Counted from the stretch's first letter, positions 7,382 through 17,371 are shown. The stretch: 64,000 nucleotides of DNA from Lachnospiraceae bacterium (GCA_017427415.1 JAFRSU010000038.1:1-64000), one strand, 5' to 3'. Program-made: numbers and translations. The notes: generated by a model from the sequence alone, not told the origin.

Positions 7382-10036
7382 TTATTTGATAACTTTGCTA
7401 TCCTCGGTCTTTACCAGGAAATCATAAAGGCCGTAAATATCATTGCTTATTCTGATAGTAACACTCTTTATAAACTTGGTACCATCTGCTGAAGTATTCA
7501 TTTCAACTACAGGTATATCAGGTGTCTCAAGCTTCTTACCATCAAAGTAGAATTCAAAGCATTCCTTAGCTACATCTACAGGATCAAGCAATGTAGATGT
7601 AAACTTAACCTGCTTATATGCTATCTGAGGCTGATCATTAACAACATTTATAGTTCTCTGTCCGATAGCATCGATCTTAGAGTTAGCGGTTCCTGCAACT
7701 ACCTTGTATGCATTAATGATATATGTACCTGCATCAAGTCTGGTACCTAAATCATATGCCTTGAAAATAACCTCTGTTACACCATCAGTTACAAGTGAAG
7801 GAAGAGAAGTCAGGAACTTGGTCTGGTTATCACTTCCTGTATAACGGATTGTATAAAGATATACTGTTGCGCCATCAGCTACACCTAAATCTGTATTCTT
7901 GATCTGAGCTGAAACCTGCTTGTCATAGAATCTCATGGTCTCGTTCTTAACAGTATATGCACCGCTCTTGGACTGAATACTGAGTGTAAATGTTTCAGGT
8001 TTAACATTTCCGGGCTTAATACCTGTCTTTAATGTATATGCCGACTGTTCAGGATTTGAAGTAAGTATTGCAACATTACCTGAATCAACATCAGCTACCT
8101 GGAATGATAAGTTATACTGTCCTGAACCGCTCTTGATCATTACAGTGATCGTACCCTGTTTCCTTCCTGAGTTAAGAGCGATACTTGAACCCTTAACTAC
8201 AAGAACACCATCTACAAATGTGCCGAAAGAAGCTATACCGGTACTTGATTTGGTCTGATCTGTCTGTTCAATGGTGATGGGAGCATCCTTGATCTCCTTA
8301 CCATACTGATCCTTAACGGTAACCTTGATCTCTAACTTATCGTCAGCTATAGGATTAACATTAAGAGTCTGCTTTGAAATTGTAGCCGTAACTGCACTTG
8401 CTTTTGCTTCTCCTAATACTGTAACCTTTGCTGAAGCATTCTGTACAAGGGTATCTCCTTTATAGAACAGAAGTGCGGTTGTACCTGTCTTATTGGGTTT
8501 TAAGTAAAAACCACCTGTAGGTGACTGCGAACCGATGAAGAGAACTGATTCATCAGCAGGCTTGATCTTTGTGATTCCCTCTTCTGCAAATGTACGATAT
8601 GTGGTCTTACCTGTTGCAGCATCATAGTACTTGAAAAGTGCTTCGATTACAGGATTAGCAGCATTCATTGAGAATGAAGTGCCAAGAGTATCGGTATCCT
8701 TAAGATATGTTCCGTTATCTTCCTTTATAGTATAAATAAAGTTCTGGAACTTAGGTTCATCAGCGACTACGGTGAACTTTTCTTTTACAAATATCGATTC
8801 ACCACGGTCATCCTGTCCGATATATACACTTACTTCAAATACTACAGGCTTATTAGCCTTAAGCAGACAAACTGTAGAACCTGATGAATAAGCGTCATAG
8901 GTATCTGTTATAAGTGAAATAGAAGGGAATACCTTATCCTTAACACTCTTTGTGATATCAATCTTATCTTTATTATAATACTTGATATCCAACTCTGTAG
9001 GAACATCTACCTGAACAAGATTGGTGGATATGCCTAATGAAGCGATATCTTTTTCTGTTACGGAAATAGCCTTAAAGGAAGCCACCTGATCCTTGTCACC
9101 CTTAAGAGCTACCTTATATGTAAGGTCTCCGGCAAAATCAGAATACATTGTAACTATAAGATTGTCGCCATCTGCCTTTACTTCCTTGATCAATGTAAAG
9201 TCGATCTTAACATCACCTATCTCATAATAGATTTCAAGATCGGAAGCTTTAATATTAGCCGGATTAGATATACCCGAAACAACGATGGTATCAAGTGCCG
9301 ACTGCTTAACTGTTAACTTTGTGGCTACAGGAGTAGGGGTAGGTGTAACTGTAGGAACAGGCTTATCTTCACCCTTAACTGTAACATTAAAACTCTTTGA
9401 ATAAATGGTTCCCTTATAGGTAGATGTCTGATAAGTTTCAGCCTTGATTGTATATGTACCGGCCTTATCAAAAGTAACCTTATATTCTGTTCCGTAAGAA
9501 CCTGTCTTCTTAAGAGTTACGTTAGATGATGAACATGTAAGTCTTCTGTAATCATCATCAGCTGTTCTGGGCATCTTTACGGTAATTGAATCACCGACCT
9601 TATATTCTTTGCCATCAGCTATACCGCTTACTTCAAAATTCTTATCAGCATTCTTCTTAACGGTAACTGAAAGAATCTTTGTAGCGATCGTAGTCTCATC
9701 TTTCTTGTTTCTGACAATGATTACGACCTCAGTCTCGCCCCTCTTCTTTGCTGTGGCTTTACATGTCTTGTTGCTTACGGAAACGATGGAAGGATCTTCT
9801 GATTCAAGCTTAACATCCATAGTCTTTGAATCAAAACCTTTAAGAAGTTTCTTGATCTTAACAAAACTATAGTAAGAAGCTTTCTTTCCGTTTGCTTTCT
9901 TTCCTACACAGCCTCCGAGATAAAGGATCTTGGAAGACTTTTTCAAGGAAATTTTCTCGGCAGCCTGTACAGGTATTGCACCGATAACAAGAACAAGTGC
10001 AAGAACAAGCGCCAAAAGTTTTACTGCTCTTTTCAT
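7382..10036 (-). CDS. Secreted Ig-like (BIG2-type) surface protein, paralogue 1
   Basis: Large extracellular protein of unknown function (884 residues). A signal peptide with a hydrophobic core and AQA-like cleavage site near 25 (PVQAAEK) is followed by a bacterial Ig-like region. This holds the segment SKILYLGGCVGKKANGKK and the YYSFVKIKKLLKGFD block, then a proline-threonine linker (VPTVTPTPTPV near 232) and several further beta-sandwich-like segments. No sortase motif or membrane anchor is seen at the C-terminus, so attachment is unclear. It is aligned end to end with the gene just upstream (10064-12685), and only 27 bases separate them, so they form an operon. The start has a GGAGG site. 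Adhesion or a structural role is inference only. Confidence 0.8.
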   Translation of the reverse strand: MKRAVKLLALVLALVLVIGAIPVQAAEKISLKKSSKILYLGGCVGKKANGKKASYYSFVKIKKLLKGFDSKTMDVKLESEDPSIVSVSNKTCKATAKKRGETEVVIIVRNKKDETTIATKILSVTVKKNADKNFEVSGIADGKEYKVGDSITVKMPRTADDDYRRLTCSSSNVTLKKTGSYGTEYKVTFDKAGTYTIKAETYQTSTYKGTIYSKSFNVTVKGEDKPVPTVTPTPTPVATKLTVKQSALDTIVVSGISNPANIKASDLEIYYEIGDVKIDFTLIKEVKADGDNLIVTMYSDFAGDLTYKVALKGDKDQVASFKAISVTEKDIASLGISTNLVQVDVPTELDIKYYNKDKIDITKSVKDKVFPSISLITDTYDAYSSGSTVCLLKANKPVVFEVSVYIGQDDRGESIFVKEKFTVVADEPKFQNFIYTIKEDNGTYLKDTDTLGTSFSMNAANPVIEALFKYYDAATGKTTYRTFAEEGITKIKPADESVLFIGSQSPTGGFYLKPNKTGTTALLFYKGDTLVQNASAKVTVLGEAKASAVTATISKQTLNVNPIADDKLEIKVTVKDQYGKEIKDAPITIEQTDQTKSSTGIASFGTFVDGVLVVKGSSIALNSGRKQGTITVMIKSGSGQYNLSFQVADVDSGNVAILTSNPEQSAYTLKTGIKPGNVKPETFTLSIQSKSGAYTVKNETMRFYDKQVSAQIKNTDLGVADGATVYLYTIRYTGSDNQTKFLTSLPSLVTDGVTEVIFKAYDLGTRLDAGTYIINAYKVVAGTANSKIDAIGQRTINVVNDQPQIAYKQVKFTSTLLDPVDVAKECFEFYFDGKKLETPDIPVVEMNTSADGTKFIKSVTIRISNDIYGLYDFLVKTEDSKVIK

Positions 10037-10063
10037 TTTTTACCTCCATTTTGTTGATTGTTG

Positions 10064-12685
10064 CTATTGTTTAGTGATAAGTCTGTCAACCAAAGCGGTT
10101 TTTACATACTCCCCGAAGTATGGATTGGGAATCAGGAACTCCACACTTCTTATATAAACGCTTCCGGTGGCCGACTCAGCACAGTCAACCTTTGTTATAT
10201 ATTTACTTATGTCTTCACCTTCAAAAAAGAAGCTGAAGTACGAAGTAACATCATTACCCCAGTTTTTACCACTGTATGACTGTAGTTTCTGGGTTACTTC
10301 TATATCCTGAGACAGATCAACTACATGTATATTTAATGTATCACAGATATCTATCTCGGAAGTCTTTTCCCCGGCCTTGATTCTGTAGACCATTATAGTA
10401 TAAGTCCCCGGCAAAAGACGGAATCCGTCAGTATACGGAACAATTTCAATATCCATATAAGATGGTATAATGCAAGGATCATTATCTCCTAAATATGTTT
10501 TTTTACCATCTTCAGATGTATGTTCTATGGTAATCCCATAAAAACACTCTCCCGGATCCACTCCAAAATATTCGGCATTGCAGCGGACATCCGGTCGTTT
10601 TTCAAACAGGTAACCCGTGCCTTCTCCTATATAGAAGCCCAGATAGGATATCTTCACTGTAACAAATGTGCTTTTGGGAGCATTTTTCCCAAGTCCTACC
10701 GAATTGTCAATTATCAGGCTTCCTTCGGATTCCAATTTGTATTTATATGAAGTATCCTTCGGATTATAAGGATAATCACATAACGTTATCTTGAAATCCT
10801 CAGACATACCGGAAGAAGAAATCCTGGCTTTTGCCACAACCGGTTCAGATGTAGAAGGACATTCCCAGCCATAAACAATAAATCTTCCCGGAGCCATATC
10901 ATGGAATACAAGTTTTTTATTGTCGTCTGTACCTGATACTATTTCTTCAGCCGTAAAGTCCGCACCTTCGATCACATCCCCATACTGATCTATAAGGTCA
11001 GCTTTGATCAGTATGTAATCTTCAACTAATTGATTGGTATTTAAACGTTCATTACTTATACTTAACGATATCTTATCCGGTTTTCTCTTAGGAAGCACCT
11101 CTATCGAAAAAGTACCCAGTACATCTTCTTCCCGAAAAACGATAATCCCCGTCTTCCCTTCTTTATTAAGTACAAGCCTGTATCCGCCGTCTTCGGTTTT
11201 CCCACCTGCAAGTGCAATTTTCTGGTCTCCGACGAGAATTGATGTAACGCCTGCATCCGTCAGATTTTTATAACTTCCGTCATCCATTTCAAAGAGACCT
11301 TCAAAAACAACACTGTCTCCCAACGGTACGGCATTGACGGTTTTTTCGCCCGGAACAATATAACTCTCTCCCTCTTGTTTTAAAGAAAAGATCATATTGT
11401 CTGTCAGAACGGTTCCTCTAGGCGGAAGAGACTTGATAGTTGCCGATGTCGTCAAAGTCTTCTTACCGTTTTCTCTGTTATCCGGTATCTCAAGAACAGC
11501 CGATACATTTACTATATTGTTATTTTCAACAATGTGCAGTCTGCCGCCGTTAATAAAAGCTTTTAAACTATCCTCCTGACTTACCGTCAGTTTTATTTCC
11601 CTATCAAGGATTTCTTTTACAGCGGCAGTTATGTCCATTCCATCCGTGTTATAATAACGGAACGTTAAGGATATGTTTTCGCCTGTTCTGATCTCTCTTT
11701 CGACAATCTCAAAATCCGCTACATCACCGATCTCTTCGCATCCCGAGATAAACTCAAACGTTATCCCGTCATAATCCAGTTGGTATTTTTTCCGGCTTCT
11801 TAATGGTTCAAAAAACGATATCTCAACTTCATCATCATCTCTAAAAACAATTCCCGATGCATAAGAGAAAAATACCATGACACCGTCATTTTCTTCATAG
11901 AGAACTATTGAACCCTGCTCTATATCCTCATCAACCAGTTCGCCTTTTAAAAGGACACTGTCGGCAGTTGCCTGGGTCACTTCGGCTTTTCTGCCCTTTA
12001 CGGTTATATCAAAATCCTTATATGCGGTAAACCCGTTGTACTTTTTGCTCTGATACGCAGCCGCAGTGATAAGGTAATCGCCTTTTTCTTCAAAGGTGAT
12101 CTCAAAGCTTTTTCCATCCGCAAGAGGTGTGATGACCGCACCTTCTTCTTCGCATTCTATCACGCTTTTGTCGGTATAGGTGCCCGGGAGTGTTACTTTA
12201 AGGGTGTCCCCTGCATATACCGTCTGTCCGTCCGTGATCCCCTCCACTATAAAGGTGTCAGGATCCGCATTCTGCATGACTGTGATACTGAGTTTTCCTT
12301 TATATACCCTCTTTTTTCCGGATTTTTTTCTTACCGTAACCGTAACGGATGCTTTTCCGATGCCTGCTGCATATACAATATCCTTTGAATCGTCGACATA
12401 TACCACCGAATCATCGGAAGACTTGAGATTTATATAATAATTCTTTTTATCGAATCCATCTACAAGATTTCTTATCTTAACCCTGCTGTAATACTTTGCA
12501 CTTTTGCCGGAAGCGGTCTTCCCGCTGCAGCCGCCAAGATACAATACCTTTGATGCAGACTTTAATGAAAACTGCTGCGCGGCCGTATCCGTTGCCGCAC
12601 TTATCAAAGTATGAGACGGCATCAGGCTTACCGCAAAAAGTATCAACAGGAGCATTGAAAACAATCTGTTTTTCAACGAAAGCAA
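10064..12685 (-). CDS. Secreted Ig-like surface protein, paralogue 2
   Basis: Paralogue of the 884-residue protein downstream, sharing the N-terminal signature SKVLYLGGCSGKTASGK with YYSRVKIRNLVDGFD and a similar C-terminal layout. The reading frame is open 76 codons further upstream, but those encode no signal peptide. The chosen TTG start at 12685 lies 7 bases after a GGGGG ribosome site and gives a 873-residue protein. Its N-terminus KNRLFSMLLLILFAVS is a good signal peptide ending near TLISAA. Downstream follow a BIG2-like domain and multiple beta-rich repeats. Function is unknown; cell-surface location is inferred. The promoter lies inside an inverted repeat, suggesting regulated expression. 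Confidence 0.75.
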   Translation of the reverse strand: MLSLKNRLFSMLLLILFAVSLMPSHTLISAATDTAAQQFSLKSASKVLYLGGCSGKTASGKSAKYYSRVKIRNLVDGFDKKNYYINLKSSDDSVVYVDDSKDIVYAAGIGKASVTVTVRKKSGKKRVYKGKLSITVMQNADPDTFIVEGITDGQTVYAGDTLKVTLPGTYTDKSVIECEEEGAVITPLADGKSFEITFEEKGDYLITAAAYQSKKYNGFTAYKDFDITVKGRKAEVTQATADSVLLKGELVDEDIEQGSIVLYEENDGVMVFFSYASGIVFRDDDEVEISFFEPLRSRKKYQLDYDGITFEFISGCEEIGDVADFEIVEREIRTGENISLTFRYYNTDGMDITAAVKEILDREIKLTVSQEDSLKAFINGGRLHIVENNNIVNVSAVLEIPDNRENGKKTLTTSATIKSLPPRGTVLTDNMIFSLKQEGESYIVPGEKTVNAVPLGDSVVFEGLFEMDDGSYKNLTDAGVTSILVGDQKIALAGGKTEDGGYRLVLNKEGKTGIIVFREEDVLGTFSIEVLPKRKPDKISLSISNERLNTNQLVEDYILIKADLIDQYGDVIEGADFTAEEIVSGTDDNKKLVFHDMAPGRFIVYGWECPSTSEPVVAKARISSSGMSEDFKITLCDYPYNPKDTSYKYKLESEGSLIIDNSVGLGKNAPKSTFVTVKISYLGFYIGEGTGYLFEKRPDVRCNAEYFGVDPGECFYGITIEHTSEDGKKTYLGDNDPCIIPSYMDIEIVPYTDGFRLLPGTYTIMVYRIKAGEKTSEIDICDTLNIHVVDLSQDIEVTQKLQSYSGKNWGNDVTSYFSFFFEGEDISKYITKVDCAESATGSVYIRSVEFLIPNPYFGEYVKTALVDRLITKQ

Positions 12686-12715
12686 CTCATCGCCCCCAAT
12701 AATACAAAAACAAAA

Positions 12716-12767
12716 ATACACTACAATATATCCGGTCGGTTCAACCTCAATATACATTATAGTGTAT
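12716..12767. promoter_or_regulatory. Inverted repeat overlapping the promoter of the Ig-like pair (candidate operator)
   Basis: The left arm ATACACTACAATATA (12716-12730) is matched by the reverse complement of the right arm TATACATTATAGTGTAT (12751-12767), with eight perfect terminal bases. The right arm contains the -10 box, so a bound protein would block or position RNA polymerase. Confidence 0.6.
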
Positions 12768-12784
12768 TTCGTTTTTAAATACAA
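12756..12784 (-). promoter_or_regulatory. Promoter of the Ig-like gene pair
   Basis: On the minus strand TTGTAT (12779-12784) and TATAAT (12756-12761) lie 17 bases apart. The start point would be near 12749, about 64 bases before the TTG start codon. Confidence 0.6.
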
Positions 12785-12907
12785 TGAGTATTCTATTAAA
12801 TTCGCAAAAAATTTACAAAAAAGGATTCTTTGTGTCAGAATTTTGTCAGGATTTGGGAATCGCTGTGTCAAAACCGTCATTTTATGCCATATCTGTGACA
12901 TATTTAT

Positions 12908-12965
12908 TGTCATTCTGAGCGAAAGCGAAGAATCTTAAAGATCCTTCACTTCGTTCAGGATGACA
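12908..12965. repeat. Repeat A, full palindromic copy
   Basis: A 58-bp imperfect palindrome: TGTCATTCTGAGCGAA... on the left pairs with ...TTCGTTCAGGATGACA on the right, meeting at AATCTTAAAGATC. Single arms of the same sequence occur at 4393, 7278 and 53210 and a second palindromic copy at 17405. It sits just downstream of valS and may help stop transcription. Confidence 0.75.
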
Positions 12966-12978
12966 TAGTTCATATTTA

Positions 12979-15690
12979 TCATTTGAGCGCGGCAAGTCTC
13001 TCGTTAACCTGTTCATACATGTTTGTGTACTTAGCAAGTTTTTCCTTCTCTTCATTAAGCTTAGCCTCAGGAGCCTTGTTTACGAAGTTGGGATTGCTGA
13101 GCATGCCGTTTACACGCTTTAACTCACCTTCGAGTCTTGTCTTTTCTTTCTCAAGTCTCTCGATCTCTTTTGCGATATCTACAAGTTCCTCAAAAGGAAT
13201 GTAAATAACTGCACCATGGATAACTGCAGATACTGCGTCATCGCCGATGCCGGTCTTGTCAGACTGGATGGTAACGGATGATGCTCCGCCGAGAGCTTCA
13301 AAGAATACACGGCTGTTAGAGAAGATATTCTTAACCTCCTCAGATTCGGATACTACGTATACAGCTGCCTTTCTTGAAGGTGCTACGCCAAGCTCCGTAC
13401 GTACGTTTCTGATACCCTTTACGGCTTCCTTTATAAGCTCTACTGCTTTTTCCTCTGCCGCAAAATTATACTCAGCCTTATATACGGGCCATTCCGAGAT
13501 CATGATAGACTGGTATTTGTCTGACAGCCCCTGCTCAGCCTTAAGATTGCAGAATATCTCCTCTGTTACGAAAGGCATGAAGGGATGAAGGAGCTTCAAT
13601 GCATCTGTAAGTACGCTGTTCAATGTCCAGATGGCAGCCTTCTTGGTCTCGATATCCTCACCGTAAAGTCTGGGCTTAACCATCTCAATGTACCAGTCAC
13701 AGAGCTCTTCCCAGATAAAGTCATAAACCTTCTGGGCAGCTATACCGAGCTCGAATTTCTCAAGATCGTCGGTAACTTCCTTTGTTACATCGTTCATCTT
13801 GGAAAGTATCCACTTATCGGCATCCTTTAAGGCACCCTTTATCGAATCTATCGGAGCTTCGAAATCAACGTCTATTCCCGCATCCTTCATCTGCTGCATG
13901 TTCATCATGATGAAACGCGATGCATTCCATACCTTGTTGGCAAAGTTACGTGCTGCCTCAACTCTAGACCAGTAGAAACGCATATCGTTTCCGGGTGCGT
14001 TACCGGTGATGAGCATAAATCTGAGTGCATCTGCACCGTATTTATCTATTACTTCAAGAGGATCGATACCGTTTCCTAAGGACTTGCTCATCTTTCTTCC
14101 CTGATCGTCTCTTACAAGTCCGTGGAACAGAACCGTATGGAAAGGTCTCTTTCCCATCTGCTCATATCCTGAGAATATCATTCTGATAACCCAGAAGAAG
14201 ATGATATCGTAACCGGTTACAAGTACATCTGTAGGATAGAAATAATCAAGGTCCTTTGTTTTCTCGGGCCAGCCTAAAGTAGAGAAAGGCCAAAGTGCCG
14301 AAGAGAACCATGTGTCCAATGTATCGGGATCCTGTGTAAGATGAGTGCTTCCGCACTTAGGGCACTTATGAGGTGCATCCTTTGATACTACGATCTCACC
14401 GCACTCATCACAGTAATAAGCAGGGATCCTGTGGCCCCACCAAAGCTGACGCGAGATACACCAGTCACGGATATTGTCGGTCCAGTTAAAGTAGGTCTTT
14501 TCCATTCTCTCGGGAACGAGCTTGATATCACCGTTCTTTACACCTTCTACTGCAGGCTTGATCATCTCGTCCATCTTTACGAACCACTGCTTCTTGATCA
14601 TGGGCTCTACTGTGGAGTGGCATCGGTAGCATGTACCAACATTGTGAGAGTAGTCCTCGATCCTTACAAGGAGTCCCATCTCGTCAAGTTCTTTTACTAT
14701 CTGCTTTCTGGCCTCATAACGATCCATGCCGGCAAACTTTCCGCCGTTCTCGTTGATGGTAGCATCATCATTTAATATATTGATCTCAGGCAGGTTGTGA
14801 CGCTTTCCTACCTCGAAGTCGTTAGGGTCATGAGCGGGTGTGATCTTAACTACGCCCGTTCCGAAGTCCTTCTCAACGTAGCTGTCGGCAATGATCGGTA
14901 TCTTCCTGTCTACAAAAGGAAGCCATACATATCCGCCTACTATATCCGAATATCTCTCATCCTCAGGGTTAACTGCTATAGCAGTATCACCGAGCATGGT
15001 CTCGGGACGGGTAGTAGCAAACTCCAGGAATCTTACCTTGGATATCGATCCGTCAGCCTCGATAAAAGGATACTTGATATGCCAGAAATGTCCCTGCTGC
15101 TCCTCATAATTAACCTCTGCATCAGAGATGGATGTCTGGCAAACAGGACACCAGTTAACTATCCTGGAGCCCTTATATATCCAACCCTTATCATAGAGCT
15201 TTGTGAATACCTCGGTAACTGCCTTATTGCAGCCCTCATCCATGGTAAATCTCTCACGTTCCCAGTCACAGGATGAACCGAGCTTCTTAAGCTGGCTTAC
15301 TATCCTTCCACCGTATTCCTTTTTCCAAGCCCAGGCACGCTCTAAGAATTTCTCACGTCCAAGCTCTTCCTTGGATGTTCCTTCCTTCTTTAAGGTCTCA
15401 ACGATCTTAGCCTCTGTAGCGATGGAAGCATGATCCGTTCCGGGCTGCCAGAGTGCATTATATCCCTGCATACGCTTGAAACGGATAAGGATATCCTGCA
15501 TGGTATTGTCAAGTGCATGTCCCATGTGAAGCTGTCCTGTGATATTGGGGGGCGGGATCACGATGGTGAAGGGTTTCTTTGTTTCATCTACTTCTGCATG
15601 GAAGTATCTTTTTTCTACCCACTTACTGTAAAGTCTGTCCTCGATACTTTTAGGATCGTAGGTTTTAGCCATAAGTTCTTTTTCTGCCAT
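12979..15690 (-). CDS. valS: Valyl-tRNA synthetase
   Basis: Class I aminoacyl-tRNA synthetase charging tRNA-Val. The signature HMGH is at 55-58 (within the [18 protein letters not shown] region) and KMSKS near 533. It has the editing domain between them, an anticodon-binding domain and the C-terminal coiled-coil arm typical of ValRS (about 840-903, [16 protein letters not shown]). The 903-residue length is normal. A second in-frame ATG lies at codon 7; the first is kept. Expression is predicted to be controlled by the T-box leader upstream, which senses uncharged tRNA-Val. Confidence 0.97.
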   Translation of the reverse strand: MAEKELMAKTYDPKSIEDRLYSKWVEKRYFHAEVDETKKPFTIVIPPPNITGQLHMGHALDNTMQDILIRFKRMQGYNALWQPGTDHASIATEAKIVETLKKEGTSKEELGREKFLERAWAWKKEYGGRIVSQLKKLGSSCDWERERFTMDEGCNKAVTEVFTKLYDKGWIYKGSRIVNWCPVCQTSISDAEVNYEEQQGHFWHIKYPFIEADGSISKVRFLEFATTRPETMLGDTAIAVNPEDERYSDIVGGYVWLPFVDRKIPIIADSYVEKDFGTGVVKITPAHDPNDFEVGKRHNLPEINILNDDATINENGGKFAGMDRYEARKQIVKELDEMGLLVRIEDYSHNVGTCYRCHSTVEPMIKKQWFVKMDEMIKPAVEGVKNGDIKLVPERMEKTYFNWTDNIRDWCISRQLWWGHRIPAYYCDECGEIVVSKDAPHKCPKCGSTHLTQDPDTLDTWFSSALWPFSTLGWPEKTKDLDYFYPTDVLVTGYDIIFFWVIRMIFSGYEQMGKRPFHTVLFHGLVRDDQGRKMSKSLGNGIDPLEVIDKYGADALRFMLITGNAPGNDMRFYWSRVEAARNFANKVWNASRFIMMNMQQMKDAGIDVDFEAPIDSIKGALKDADKWILSKMNDVTKEVTDDLEKFELGIAAQKVYDFIWEELCDWYIEMVKPRLYGEDIETKKAAIWTLNSVLTDALKLLHPFMPFVTEEIFCNLKAEQGLSDKYQSIMISEWPVYKAEYNFAAEEKAVELIKEAVKGIRNVRTELGVAPSRKAAVYVVSESEEVKNIFSNSRVFFEALGGASSVTIQSDKTGIGDDAVSAVIHGAVIYIPFEELVDIAKEIERLEKEKTRLEGELKRVNGMLSNPNFVNKAPEAKLNEEKEKLAKYTNMYEQVNERLAALK

Positions 15691-15780
15691 ATAATGTACC
15701 TTGCCGCAGGCATGGTGCCCATCGGTGTCGTGCCTGCAGCGGCACCGATGAAAAATTTGAAGGGTTCCTTCAAATTTTCT
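15691..15780 (-). other. valS 5' UTR downstream of the T-box: additional hairpins
   Basis: Between the T-box terminator and the valS start are a perfect 10-bp hairpin (AATTTGAAGG at 15754-15763 pairing with CCTTCAAATT at 15767-15776) followed by T's on the minus strand, and a larger structure built from CATCGGTG/CACCGATG and GCAGGCA/TGCCTGC. The latter two stems overlap and cannot form together. This is more structure than a T-box needs. Confidence 0.6.
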
Positions 15781-15796
15781 CCCTTCTGAATCAAAA

Positions 15797-15826
15797 AGCC
15801 CCCATCGTATAAGGACGATGAGGGCT
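15797..15826 (-). terminator. T-box attenuator terminator of valS
   Basis: Minus-strand AGCCCTCATCGT and ACGATGGGGGCT form a 12-bp stem (one G-U) with a CCUUAU loop, followed by TTTTTGA. The T-box sequence just upstream would compete for the 5' arm to build the antiterminator. Confidence 0.9.
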
Positions 15827-16163
15827 ATCGTGATACCACCTTAATTCACCGGAGAAGCAGTTATTTAACGATCTTACCCGCTATCCGGTCTCATTACGCA
15901 AGCTCTAACAAGCTGCTCGTCTGTAACGGGACTTCCCGTTGTTTCCTACACTTACCTTTCGTATTCCCCATCCTTTTGTTTTTGAAAGGATCATATACCT
16001 TTTTTCGCAGTCATCAGATATCTTGGGACCAAACGGTATTTTTCAGAAACACTGCTCAGGAGCTACCTTCATTAAACTTTCATGAAACGGTCTTTCAGCC
16101 ATGAACCGTTCTCTCTGACACTTCCGTTTAACTAATCCTCTCCGTCTGCGCATTTCAAATATA
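15797..16163 (-). promoter_or_regulatory. T-box riboswitch leader (Val)
   Basis: The conserved T-box AAGGTGGTATCACG is at 15829-15842 on the minus strand, directly followed by the terminator hairpin. Further upstream are hallmark stem I elements: AGAGAGAACGG, the GCUGAAAG..CCGUUU region, CUGAGCAGUG, and a K-turn (UGAUGA) closed by CGCAG/CUGCG. The specifier-loop position carries GGUCCC, so GUC (16027-16029) is the likely specifier codon for valine, agreeing with the downstream valS. Uncharged tRNA-Val would stabilise the antiterminator and switch valS on. Confidence 0.92.
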
Positions 16164-16169
16164 TGTGTG

Positions 16170-16198
16170 ATGATACATCTTTTTTTGTTTCTTGTCAA
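16170..16198 (-). promoter_or_regulatory. Promoter of the T-box/valS transcript
   Basis: On the minus strand TTGACA (16193-16198) and TATCAT (16170-16175) are spaced by 17 bases. Transcription would begin near 16163, right at the start of the T-box stem I. Confidence 0.85.
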
Positions 16199-16240
16199 CC
16201 CTTATTTTTCGGGACAGATCATCAGCTTAAATAACTGTCA

Positions 16241-17371
16241 TCATTCCGGGATGGCGGTAGAAAACATGAGGTCGCTTGCCTTGTTGAGTTTTACCTGCTC
16301 TCTTAAGAAATCAGGCCCCTCTACTCCGTTCTGTTTCTTTATGGCATCATAAAGTGCATTGATATCAGTCAGATTAGACTGCTTCATAAGGTTTTCGGCA
16401 AGTTCCTTGATCTCTTCATCAGTTACTTCGAATCTCTCAGCTTCCACTATGGCAGAACGGACATACTCATATTTTACGCTGAACTCCGTCATGTTACGGA
16501 GATATTCCTCGTACTGGTCAGAAGGCATTCCGTACGCAATATAGTAATACCCTGCACCGTCCACGCCGAAAGCATTCATATACATGGTATCATTATAATT
16601 CTTCAGATTGGCAAGTGCCTTCTGCATTTCTTCGGTCAGATCTACATTAAAAGTAGCATTCTCGATAGCCTTTTTTGCCACCTCATCCTGCTTTGCAAGC
16701 TCTGCTGCCTCTTCCTTTTTACTCTTTATCTGAAGCTTGATATTTTCCTTATAAGCATCTACCGTAGCATATTTGTTATCTGTCTTTTCTGCTACAAAAG
16801 CGTCCGTAACCTCAGGATATTTATAATAATATAAGCCCTTAAGCGTGATGGTAAACACCGCATCCACACCGGCTAAGTCCTTATTATGGTAGTCTTCCGG
16901 GAAGGTCACATTGATATCAAACGTAGTACCCTTCTCATGCCCTATAAGAGCATCCTCAAAACCGGGTATAAAAGCACCTGACCCGATACGAAGGTCTTTT
17001 TTGGAGCCTGTACCGCCTTCAAAAGCGACACCGTCCCTGTATCCTGCATAATCGATATCTACCACATCCCCGTCCTGTACCACTGTCCTATCAGCTACTT
17101 CCGTCAACGACTTCCAGGATGAAACGAAGCTGTCAAATTCAGCATTTATCTCTTCATCACTGACATCTACAGATTCAGGCTTATAAGTAAGTCCTGTATA
17201 CTGCCCAAGCTTTACATCGCCTGACTTATATCCTGTGATGATATGTGCTCCGTCTTCCCTCTGAAAGAAGGGCTTTTCTTCTTCAACCTTTTCATCCTTT
17301 TTCCCGCAAGCAGCAAGAGATAAAACCATTACCGCCATAAGGAAAATAACTGCTATTTTTTTCATTTTCAT
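16241..17371 (-). CDS. FKBP-type peptidyl-prolyl isomerase lipoprotein (trigger-factor-like)
   Basis: Predicted extracytoplasmic folding factor anchored by lipid. A lipoprotein signal peptide ends in LSLAAC with the modified cysteine at residue 22. An FKBP PPIase domain (about 85-180; VVQDGDVVDIDYAGYRDG, IGSGAFIPGFEDALIG, VTFPEDY) follows. The helical C-terminal region (about 185-376) resembles the trigger-factor chaperone domain but without its ribosome-binding N-terminus. The window also carries true tig at 26236, so this is a second, surface version. It has a GGAAGG ribosome site. The gene lies between the valS T-box and hflC; repeat A sits in its upstream gap. Confidence 0.85.
   Translation of the reverse strand: MKMKKIAVIFLMAVMVLSLAACGKKDEKVEEEKPFFQREDGAHIITGYKSGDVKLGQYTGLTYKPESVDVSDEEINAEFDSFVSSWKSLTEVADRTVVQDGDVVDIDYAGYRDGVAFEGGTGSKKDLRIGSGAFIPGFEDALIGHEKGTTFDINVTFPEDYHNKDLAGVDAVFTITLKGLYYYKYPEVTDAFVAEKTDNKYATVDAYKENIKLQIKSKKEEAAELAKQDEVAKKAIENATFNVDLTEEMQKALANLKNYNDTMYMNAFGVDGAGYYYIAYGMPSDQYEEYLRNMTEFSVKYEYVRSAIVEAERFEVTDEEIKELAENLMKQSNLTDINALYDAIKKQNGVEGPDFLREQVKLNKASDLMFSTAIPE

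Noticed and set aside
12686..12913. The long N-terminal extension of the 10064-12685 gene, starting at an ATG at 12911-12913
   Set aside because: It has no signal peptide, overlaps the promoter and inverted repeat, and lies partly in repeat A; the TTG at 12685 has a strong ribosome site and a proper signal sequence.
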